A DNA stretch of 60,000 nt from Liolophura sinensis (lineage: Eukaryota; Mollusca; Polyplacophora; Chitonida; Chitonidae). Below the pieces are notes generated by a model. The model was given only the letters and a program-made list of their open reading frames with translations. It ran no database searches and was not told the origin of the DNA. The stretch lies in the NCBI RefSeq assembly GCF_032854445.1, contig NC_088300.1, forward strand, positions 60,922,984-60,982,983, in the 5' to 3' direction. Made by a program: the position numbers and the translations under genes. This document shows, piece by piece, positions 12,701 through 24,700 of the stretch (the first letter of the stretch is position 1; the number at the start of each line of letters is the position of its first letter).

Positions 12701-15700
12701 TTCAGTGATTGAATAGGCATCAAAGGTTTTTGCCGTTCCAAGGTAGATGATTTGCGTTATGATTTTAAGTGATTGCATAGGCTCCACTATGTTGTTCTCC
12801 AATAGACTATTTGGGTTTAATATGGCCTTTAGTGGTGTACAGGCATCGCTGTGTCTGTTGTTCTGCAATAGACGATTTGAATTTGATATTTCCTTCTAGT
12901 GGTGTATAGGCGTGTATATGTCTGCTGTTTCACTGAAGACCTTTTGTTGTCCCACGCTAAACGATTTACTGATCTGATCTTCAGTAGCTATTAGGCATAA
13001 CTGCGTGTGCTGTTCCACGATAGACAATTTGCGTAATGGTTCTTAGCATCACTGTTTTGATTGTTCCACTGTAGACGATTTGCGTTCTGATATTCAGTGG
13101 TGTCTAGGCATCACTGTTTCATCTGTTCCAAAGTACACAATTTGTGTTATGATCTTCAGTGGTTGTATAGTCATCACTGTATCTCTTGTTCCACGATTGA
13201 CGACTTTCTCCTTATTCTTCGCCTTATCACTGTGGCCCCTGAAACGATCATGGCATCTGTTCTTCTTCAGGGCTTGGTACGATGTTAGTATATATGTTGC
13301 AATTCACATTTTTCAAGCCAGGTGTATTTTCTATCATCTACATTTCATTTAGACTTAATCCATCAACACTACATAGACTTAGGCAACATAAATATATTTT
13401 TTACCTCAATTTTATAGGACAAATTGATAAAATTCCTCTTTATTCTTTGTATGGACAGGCAGATTTTTATCATTTCTGTTCTAGATTTGTACTTGCATAA
13501 CGTTAATTATAGCAGCGTCTACACCTTTATTTTTAATTATTCCATTATGAAAACAAGAGGTACTAATTTACCTGTTTACTACTGGAAGTGTCTTATTTGC
13601 GATAATCCAAACACCGCAAAATCCCTGGAATCTTTAAACCCGTTCGTGGCTGTCTTTGAGTATCAGTGACGTCTGGACAGAAACTTGCCTAATTCTGTTT
13701 AAGCCATGTTGCTATGAGGCGTGTAGTTTGCTATTATTTAAGAACTTACATGGACAGTTAGAATAAAACACTAACTGAGGTAAAGTGACAAGAGGCTGTA
13801 TTCCATTGGTTACGTGTGACAATTTCCCACTGTCTCTGCTCTGCTCTTGTTTTACCCTCTATGTCTTTTATTATATTATAATGATAAGCGGGATTTACCC
13901 AGATATTGTCCTTGGTCCTGATAACATCGGACTTTAATTTAAATGGAGAGGGTAAGAATGATATACGTACGCTTATCTTCGATGCAGGATTAAGAGTTAA
14001 TATGTCTGGTTGTAGATCACCGCCATATATGACCGCTGTTAGTCATAATGGGCGGAGTGGACTGCTAGACAAGAAACCATAAACAAAGCATTTTTATCCC
14101 TGGAAGTTTTAACAGAAGTTGAAGCGTCAGCTCTGAACGAATTTGTTAGGTTATAAACAAGCCTGTCAGCTCCGAAATGAAATAGACTTGTTCAGGTACT
14201 CAAGTTCAAGGTACGTGCGTGGTGCAGTCATGTGCGAAGGCAAAACATTCGGTGACCAATCAAAATCAATCTTTCCACTGTCAACCCCCCCCCGCAAAAA
14301 GTGTAAAGTGTTCTTTGTCAAATTGCAAATGCTGTGCATCGTTTTTAAAACAAGACGCCATGATCTTCTTAACATAGGATAAATATACCAGCCATGTCTA
14401 TACTGTCCCGTCACCCAGTTCAACATTCCTTGATTCATACATACAAAGAATTGTGCCAATAAATCTCCGATATATCACGACTGTATATGTTAATTTTTGT
14501 ACATTTTGTAAAATGTCTGAAACATTGAGCTGAACCGATTTGTCGTAAGGTTGTGATATTTAGTGTGTTTTTATTTTATATATTAGCGGAACGAACATTC
14601 ACACAATGATATAAAGTTGATGTCGTTAGAAAAAATTAGAAAAATCCTTGTTTTAGGAAAGACTTGGAATTTTTGGCTGAAATTATACCCTTAAAACGAT
14701 CCCTATCGTAAAATGCAAAGTAGAAATTATCCTTTTTTTCACACTTGTGTATGAATTGGCCGGGACATTGTGAGTTTTTCTTGTGACCAGCACTATTGTA
14801 GTTTGGAAGAACATGACGTTTCTATCATTTTCTTTTATGTTAACCTTTGCAAAAGCATTTCGAAATTCGTGTTAAGAACTTATAGAAGAACATACGCTCT
14901 GCGTGAAATTGTTGCTTTTTTTTGTTGTCTTCCTCATTTCATACGTGGACACCCGATTGGCTTGACAGCGCTATTAAGTTTAATCCTAACGTTTAAATCG
15001 AATATCAGCCGGGTCGATATTTCATTTAGACTGAGACTAAAGTGTATGAGGAACGAGCCAGTTTTAATAAAACACACCTAGATCTTATCTCTCCATCTTA
15101 TGTCAACCTCACACGTACACTTCAGTCGAGGCGAAACGTCTAGGGGTCGTCATTAAATATCCATCCATCATAACGTCATGTCAATACATTTGACAAGATG
15201 TGTAATTTGTGGATTTCTATATCATCCCCAGGTGGAGACGTTCGTAATGATGTACAAGACCCATTGCCAGTGTATACTGGACACGGCTATTAATGCCAAT
15301 TTTGAAGAGGTGAGATGGCGCTATTCTCAGTGTCTGTTTGAAATTCACCAAAAGTGGTTGATGAAAATTTATCATATTGAAGTTTCTTACTGTGGAATGT
15401 GTAATACATATCGACGCTACATGTACGGTGTAAAAGTTTTTGAATGGTTTCACAAACTAGTCTACAACATTCATGACAAGTTGGGCTGGCAGTATATGGA
15501 ACTGATATCATATAATTATATGCATATTATTTATTATACTCACGTTCCGGTCAGACATGTCAAGGTATGGCAGCAACCTGTGGATGGTCGTGGGTTTCCC
15601 CAAAGTTCTGTGCGGTTTCCTACCAGCATAATGCTGGCCGCCGTAGTATAAGTGAAATATTCTTGAGTGCAGCGCAAAAATTCAGTTAAATATCGAAGTT

Positions 15701-18700
15701 AACGAGATTTCATAAATTGCTTTGCAGTTCTCGCGTTTTTACCATGATTTTCACATTCACATAAAAATTTGCTATACTTCTTACTGTTATTCTAATTCTT
15801 TTCTTTCTGTTTATAATAAAAGAGAAAACTCATGCCACAAACACATAAAAGGCCTTGTTAAGTTTGGTGTCTCCTGACAAATCGCTTGAAGGAATAAGAT
15901 TGCACACGTTTAACGAAATCAGCAAACCTTGTCTGCTTAAAACGCAGAGATGAAATTCCAAAGCGGAGAATCGTTGTAGGTTGTAAATGTAACCTTATGA
16001 AGTAAAGGCTCAAGAGATCAAGTGGCCACATATTTCCTCTGCCATGATTCGCAGCCATTCCTGCGTCTCGCTCATTTCATTCATATGAGACGTAGGTTTA
16101 TACAGGCCTGCGCAATAGACGTTAAAGTGATGACTGTACTCAAGGCCATGAATATATGGTCGGCCAACACTTCAGATTCATAGGGAATTATGATCTCACC
16201 ATATTCCTCAAATTACAAAATACAAGTGGTGGTATATTCAAGAAATACAGCTCTTTCGGTCCAACATCGACCATTCACATAGCGTCACTGATATTGCTGT
16301 AAATAATGCCAGCCAGAAAAAAAATACACGTGAGGAGTTTACACGTGAGGAGGATATGATAACAGGCAACACGTGTAGAATAAAGTAAGACATGTTAATA
16401 ATAATAATCGACCAGGTATCGGTTTCACCAAAGTTATTTGGCTAACGTCAAAGTACTTATCTTAATAGTATACTTAGAAAGTGTTTGACTTAAGTTTTAA
16501 GGAGAAAAATTCCATCTTGAACTACATTCTTTCAGAGAACTACTGAAGCAATTCAATGAACACATAAGACATTTTGTGAAACCTGACCGTGTATTTTATT
16601 TCTCAACTTCACATTTACGTCTTGTCCAGATTCAGAACTTCTTGCTGCACTTCTGGCAAGGTCTGCCAGAACATTTACTTCCTCTGGTGGACAATCAAGT
16701 GATCGTGGACTTGGTGTGTGTATGTGATTCTGTTCTCTACAAGGTAAGTCAGTCTCAGACTGTGGCGGTCAAAATAACTAGAAATAAATAGAACGGGTTA
16801 TCATTCTCATCTTTCTTAAAGACAACCTAATTTGAGGGTGTTCAGTCTTCTATGTACTGTTCCCCTAATTATCCCGTTGCCTTTAAGCAGTCAATAAAGT
16901 CTTATCTTTAAGATATATAGTTTTGTATCTATAGAAACATTTTCCCCACGGATATAAGCTGTAAACTGATACATTTTGTTACATGTTGACAAACAATATG
17001 ATCAGCATTGAGATTTGTGCGAAGAATAAACAGTTTTAATCAATAGGTCTAATGATTCGGTTTTATATTGATTATATTGAATTGGGTTGTTGTTTCACCC
17101 CACATTTTGGAATTTTCCAATTATACCATAACGGTGTGTTTTAAGGGTGTAGATATGACCACCATATTGGTGAAAGAGTAGTGGTCTTCAACAACTGTTA
17201 GAATTCGCTTACGGTTTTAAGAATTTGATCGAGGGCTTATTGTCACCAAGGCCTAATGGACAGTAAAAGCGGGGAAATCCAGAAATTCCGTGTGTCCAAC
17301 ACCGGGATTGAACCCGGATTCCCGAGCATTTGAAAGCCACTCTTCTTAACTACTCCTGTGGAGATCATTGATCTAGGAATATTGAAAGCTAGTATGAGCT
17401 CAAATGATTTCATAAAGATCGCACATCCAAGCCACACTGAACAAATGTCGGTTTCACTTTTCTGAGCCATCAGCACTTCTTCGTATTTTTTGGCAAACTT
17501 ACTTTCGTACTTACCACCTCTTCACTCACTGTCACGCAGTGTGCATGTGAAGTGGTACTTTCGAGGGCTATACTCATTGACAGACATTTCACTTCTGACA
17601 GGTTCTCACTGAAGTGCTCATCCCTGCCACAATGCAAGAAATGCCAGAAACGTAAGTACGAATAAGACGGATAGTTGTACAGGTAAAATGTCAATAGCTT
17701 CGTTATGTAAACACACCTGGCCCAGCCCAGGTTAAAACCAAGATAAATCTTAATGAAAATGTAACATGTACAAAGGATAGTGTACATGGCTTATATATGA
17801 TTATCTGTGATGCACTTCGGACAGACACAGCCAGGCTTTCCAAACGATCTAGGAATTTGTACACTAGAGAAAATTTAAAGACAGATCCATCAATGTACCA
17901 GCCAGATTCGATATACATGTAGTATGCATATGTTCAAATGAATTTTATCATATTTCTCATATTTCGCGACCAGGTGAAAAAGTCTGGAGCAGTTCTTCAG
18001 ACAAAAATTACTCCGAAAATGATTGATATGATAATGGGATCTTGAAATTTTAAACCAATATTACAAAACAAGGGAAAATATAACAAAAATTGACAGACGA
18101 CATTGGCGCACAAGAATAATGTTCATTAAATGTGAATTTCAAAGTTGTTTCTTTTTTCAGTTTACTCTGCGACATTAGGAATTTTGCCAAACACTGGGAA
18201 AACTGGGTAACTTCCGCTCTGGAGAATTTACCGGATCTACTAACCGATAGCAAACTTCCGGTGGCGCGCCGTTTTGCACAGGCTTTGAAAAGACAGACGT
18301 CATTCTTGCATTTAGCACAAGTAAATATTCATTAATATCAGATGGACTATTTAGTACAGCCTATATATTATAAAACATTACATATGAATCTTGCCGAAAT
18401 GGCATTGTCTTTTTTAATATCCGTGAAATCACGTTTGAGGATATATCTATATCCAGAGATAGGGCCTTTGCGGCCTAATGGTTATTCGTTACCCACGGGC
18501 CTCTCAGCATTGCGATGTCCCTGTGGCCATACGTGGGAAGGTCTTCCAGCAACCTGTGAATGATCGTGGGTTTCCCCGAACACTGTTCGATTTCCTCCCA
18601 CCATATAAATGGTTTGCAAAGGCAGCCATCTTTGAGATAAGTTTGTGTATATTGCTCATTGTATGCCCTTACCAGCCAAGGGCCTCTGCCCAGCTCATGA

Positions 18701-21700
18701 CACCTCTAACAATAGAACCCCAGTTGGCAATACACAAACTTACCTCAAAGATGGCTGCCATTGCAAACCATCTATTGCTGACTGTCATTACACAAGTGAT
18801 ATATAATTGAGTACGGCGTAAAACACCAACCAAATAAATATAACCAGACAGTCTTTACGAAATTCCATACATAATACCGAGACAAGAACGGATTTCAACA
18901 CAAAAGAATCTCAAAATGTAATCCAAACATAATCTGTCTGTCTTTTTCTCCAATCGCGGGTCAGTCCATTTACCAAAGAGTTACCATAGCTTATCAAACT
19001 TTGGATACATTAAACAAAGGCTTTGGTTTTGCTTTAAAAATAGATTACCCGCTTCTTGGAATGTTAAAATATACAGTTGTATTTGATCTTTTTTTCCAAT
19101 CATAAGTCAGTCTATTGGCCAAGGAATTTCTATAGGTTATCAACTATTGGCAATATTAACAACCGATATGTGTTTTACGTTAATAATTATAATCTTAAAA
19201 CTTAAGAACGTGATGGTGAAATTCTCAAGCAAAGCATTTGGCCCTGGCCAATCAGATCGCGTGTTCACATTCAGCCATCCCATTTTGTGTCAAGGCCTTA
19301 CAGCAGATGGTTTGTCAGGTATATACATGTATATTTGGATAGGTGCTGTGGCTCATCCATAGACTCTCCCAGTTCCCACCACCCAAATACCTGACCAACA
19401 TTGTAGAAGTGCAGTATTGTTAATAATGGGCCAATACTGAGCATAAAATAAATCAATACCTTAGGAACGTTCCATATAATTTCCTGCTTCAGACTGCTCG
19501 TCCGGTGCTGTACGACCCTAACCTGGTCAATCAGATGATATCAGACGTTGACAGAATAGATCTGAGCAGTATAGGATCCCAGGCCCTCTACTCCAGCACG
19601 GACACCGACACCGCCGATTTGGACCTAAATGCTGAATGTACGTGTCTTTCAACATCTCGAGAAACTTGGGGTGATATGCAAAAAGTGTAGTATTAAACAG
19701 AAAAGCGAGAGGCAAGGCTTCGTCATGACACAATAAATCGGTGTTCTCGATAATGACAAAATAAAAGCCCAACTACCAAGAAAACGCCTACTCTCTCGTT
19801 TTATGGGTGAACACCACTCGTTTACCATTTTAAGTGTCATTTCGTTGGTCTTACATAATATAAAGTATAGTCTTATATGTTAAATAAAGTTCGTTAGAGG
19901 CCATCTGCCATCCACTAAAATGCTATACCCATTTGATCTCGCTATAGGGGAGTTTTCATCTGTTATACTGTCGGGTATTCCTATTTCCTTAACCGTGGAA
20001 CGCATAAGTTTTACCTGAACAGTGATTAGTCAGTCAGATTTGTAGCCTTTCATTGTCAAGAATTATTTGAGTTTTAATAATAATGAAGTCGAGGCATCAT
20101 CACGTAAATGTAAAAGGTTTCGCAAGCTTTCGATCCACATGGTGGGATTATTATCAAGTGAGTTTTAAGGACTATATAATGATTCAGTTTGTTTTATTCC
20201 TTGCTTGGGTTCTACCGTTGCTTTTAACATTATTTCTGTCATATCCCCACGGTATCTCCTTGTCCACATGACAACATTTTTATAATGCTGCCTCACTGGA
20301 GTGCCCTAGAGAAGACACATGACGCTCAACCCATTCACAGTATTCTGGCCACGAATCGACCATCATCCGGCCTATTCCCAGAGTGCCACGCTAGTCAGTC
20401 GTGGGTATGTCATAGTTCAAAAAAGACAACAACGTCACCATGACGTAGTCGCACCATTCATCCAATTGCTATATGTGTGTTTTATCTGCTCCACAGTTCT
20501 TCGAGAGTTCAAGGAGCTGTTACGTAAACAGGCCACTGTTGAAGCCTTCACGGAGTGGCTGGATGCAGTTGTTGAACAGAAAGTTATCAAGGTAATGCAA
20601 GTTTTTCGCGCAGACCCCATTTTGGTGCCATAAATCAACTATTGATTCAAAAATATTGTCCTTATCTTTTTCATATAAACATGTTTATAAAAACTCGTGC
20701 AAATGTAACTTTAGAGCTAACATATATGTTCCCAGTCTTAAGAAATTATTTTCCTTATTATTTCTCCATGGTGATCATTCAAACAGTTCCTCAAATAGTT
20801 TTAAAATATGTGATGACGTTTCGGTTATATAGTCAAACTCATGCAGCATTTGCCGACATATAGTTGCTCATATGACAGGTTTAGAAATGCAATTATCTCT
20901 TTTTTTTCTTTACTTATCTTCCAGCCTAGCAAACAAAATGGCCGCTCCTTTAAGAAGAGAGCGCAAGAATTTTTACTCAAGTGGTCATTTTTCGGTGCGA
21001 GAGTCATGCATAATTTAACCCTGAACAACGCTCAAAGTTTCGGTAAGAAAGATTGGTAATGTTGCTGTTAAACTTGTTACACTGGCAATATTTGGTAGTT
21101 ACTTTCAGATTCCGTATTCCAGCATGTTTTTTAGCAAAAGAGAAAACATAAAACAATGTATATTCTGTAAATCTCAACATTGTGGGCTACACAACATACA
21201 ATCAAAAGCAGAATCTGGAATAACCGTCAGTGGTCTTGGCAGTAAGGAACCTGGGCTAACCATCAGTGTCTTTACCATTAAATAGCCCGGGGTAACCCTC
21301 AGTGCCCTTGACAGTAAAGAGCCTGGGGCAACTATCAATGCCTTTGGCAGTAAAGAGACTGGAGTAACCATCAATGCCCTTGGCAGTAAAGAGCCTGGAG
21401 TAACCATCAATGCCCTTGGCAGTAAAGAGCCTGGAGTAACCATCAAAGCCCTTGGCAGTAAAGAGCCTGGAGTAACCATCAATGCCCTTGGCAGTAAAGA
21501 GCCTGGAGTAACCATCAATGCCCTTGGCAGTAAAGAGCCTGGAGTAACCATCAATGCCCTTGGCAGTAATGAATCTGGGATAATCCTCAGTGTTCATGGC
21601 GGTACAGAATTTGGGTAGAAATCAGGGATAAGAGCACTGAGGAAACTGTTGCATACATGTATATCTGTAGCCACTGCACCAAAAAATCTGGGTATACATC

Positions 21701-24700
21701 TGCGGCCAAACAACTATTACCAAATGTTCAAATGTCAAGAGGCCGTATTCTTCCCTGATTTAATAATTGTTGGCAGCTGCCACATCTCACGCTTTTGTCG
21801 CTGCTTTTGTTCAGCTGTACTATAGCGCAACTTTGCATTTACTGTCCAGTGGGTTTTCCTATTTCTTGTTATGGTTTTCCTTTCCGATATCATGGTTTTC
21901 TTTTCCGATTTATGGTTTTCCTTTTTAATGCTGTGGTTTTCCTTTCTGATGTTATGGTTTTCCTACAGCTGTTGGGAGTTTCCTATGTGATTTTCACAAT
22001 TGCCTCTAAAGTGTCCTAGTTTTCCCCTCTTATATCCTGGATTTGCTCTCTCGTATTCTGGCCTTGATATGTGATGTTCTAGATTTCCCATTTGATGTTT
22101 TGGTTTTATATTCCTCAAGGCTCGTTTCACTTGATCCGGATGTTACTCGACGAATATGTGTTGCTGGCAGTGGAGGCTCAGTTACATAACGAGAAGGAGC
22201 AGGAACTGAACACCTGTATGGAGAAACACATGAAGACAGGTGAGAAAATAGTACTCCATGATTTATTGTGTAGTATTCATTTCCATCTGATTATCGTGTA
22301 AGACTATAAGGTAACGCATAGGAATCATATCATGTTTATACTATCCCTTTACCAATGAAGTTGGGTTTAAGACAGGAGTTATTGCATTATAAGCAGAAGT
22401 CCTCTTTTCACAATTGACTCTATTTGTGTATTGGTAACTCGATCTTAACTTATTGCGACGAACGTATTTACGAGAAAAATCGCACACGCTTTGCTCTTAT
22501 CACAGATGAATTGGGCTCCCGGCCAAACATTTCCACCACCCCTGGAACATGTTTCCTTGCCAACCGACCGACGAGCGTGTCCAAGGGTGGACTGGTTACC
22601 ACCCCCGTGAAGAGAGAGCACTGCCTAGACCAGGGATTGGATGATGACCCCTACGGTTCCCTGCACACCCCAGACCGCGACCCCTTCACTAGCCCTAACC
22701 ACCTCAATCACCTGTCAGTCATGACTCAGGTATGTCCCATTGCAAGATGCTGGGAAGAAAACTGTACTTGTTTTATCATCTTCTGGAACCGAATTTTGAC
22801 TTCAGTCAAAAATTGAAATATGATTTTAGAGCTGTAAATTTAAATTTTGACCACGTCATGAATGTTACCTTGTGTCAAAATATCAACCAAAAATGAAGCA
22901 GGGTGGCAATGTTTTATATTTTGACTTAAGTCGAAAATGTCTTTGTGGAATCGGACCCAGGTCTCTATATTTACATTAATAAGTAAGCTTGTGTTTAATG
23001 AAAAATTAAATGTGAATGACTGACAAGTACACTCTAATGGTATCCGATGACTCTAATGGTATCCGATGACTCTAATGGTATCCGACGGCTCTAATGGTAT
23101 CCGATGAATCTAAACGTGTCCGATGACCTTATGGTACCGAGTGTAAGGATACCATAGACATGATCTCTACATTTATGGGATGATTATCGTCTCTTTGGGA
23201 TTCTTCACGTATAGACTAATCTGCCATAGTATAGGTCACCGATCATTGATCAGTAAGGTACCGTGCTCGATTGAAAACTTCCTCTAGAAAGCTCCTATGG
23301 AACTTACCTCACTGATATAAGAGATGGACATATCAACAAAATGAATAGTTTCTACAGAATGCTGATAAAATCTAAGCATGTCCCATATTTTCAACGACTG
23401 CTTTTCCTTTTGCTTTGCATTGTTTTAATGTTATTGTGGGTTAAATACAGTATTTTAAGTAATTCTAGACCAATGATGTCTAATGAACTGCAGTTAACCT
23501 CGCTCGCTATCACAGTATCATCACTGATCTGGTTTTACTCGCTATGCCGTAAGTATTTGAATATATTTTATTGACATTTGATGAGTAGTAATGCACTAGT
23601 GTCACTATTTATGAGTAGGTATGGGAATGATTCGTGCTAGAAACTGTATCTCCTCTTGCCTTGCTTTCAGGCTGTTAATGGTGCAAATCATCCCCTGACG
23701 CCCCCGATATCCCCAATAGTTGTCAACCCAATGAGAGGTAGTGTCATCAACCAATGCCTGTCCTACCCAAGTGCCAGCCAGTCAACAATGATGCCTCATG
23801 GATACCCTTATATCAGTAAGTATCACCATCACGAACTACACGGGAAATGGAATCATACTCTTCCGCTGGCTGTTACTAAAGCATCACATTTTGTATCACA
23901 TCTTCGAATGCAGAAAGTGTTTCGTTCGACCCATATGGAACTGTGCAGAAAAGCTATGTAGGGAAGTTTTTCCAACCAAAAAAATTTTAAAAAATACTCG
24001 AAAGATCACTACTTTGAAAGTATGTATATTATCATTCATGTCATATCTGCCCTTTCCAGATCAACAAGATACGTACGGGAGTTTATGTAGTGGTTATTCT
24101 GGAGGGTACGGGAGTAGTTCCTATAGCAGCCCCTTCCGGTCAGCCTACAACTCAAGCCCTTATTCTATGAAGGGTGACCTTGACCCCGGCTATCCTTACC
24201 TTGACCCCCAGTTCTCGGCTGACCCCTATTATTCTTCACCACTGGGTCCTTACCCTACTGGTGCACAGCCAAACTACGGGAACAGCACCGTACACGCTCA
24301 GACCGGAAGTGCTTTCAATGTTGTTCAAAGTGGTTCATCCTACGGCGGCTATACAGGTAATATTTAATCTTGTGGCAAGTTATATGCATTGATTGAATTC
24401 CAGAACATGTTTACTCTAAATCATCATTTGTTAATATAAAAAATGGAAGCGACTCTCTTGCTTATATATTTATTTATTTATTTGGTTGGTGTTTTACGCC
24501 GTACTCAAGAATATTTCACTTATACGAGGGCGGCCAGCATTATTCTAGGGGGAAACCGGGCAGAGCCCGGGGGAAACCCACGACCATCCGCAGGTTTCTT
24601 GCTTATAGACGTGTAGCTATTGTTAGTATACTTCTGGATTATTGACCATAAAATGGGCTAATGACATGACCACGTGATAATCCCTAGAGTTAACACTGCT

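Noticed and set aside
12026-12868. Minus-strand frames with repeated [12 protein letters not shown]-type peptides
   Set aside because: Product of the 62-bp tandem repeat; no homology and overlapping alternative frames equally open.
17260-17350. Possible functional tRNA gene on the minus strand
   Set aside because: Good T arm, but the acceptor stem has mismatches and the anticodon loop is nine bases; better explained as a SINE head.
20805-20870. GAAACGTC on the minus strand near 20820, reminiscent of a hammerhead 3' core
   Set aside because: No complementary stem I and no CUGANGA box; stem II does not pair. The stretch is plain intron.
21174-21597. Minus-strand frames with 12-residue repeats (for example [12 protein letters not shown])
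   Set aside because: Product of the 36-bp intronic tandem repeat; no start context or flanking gene.
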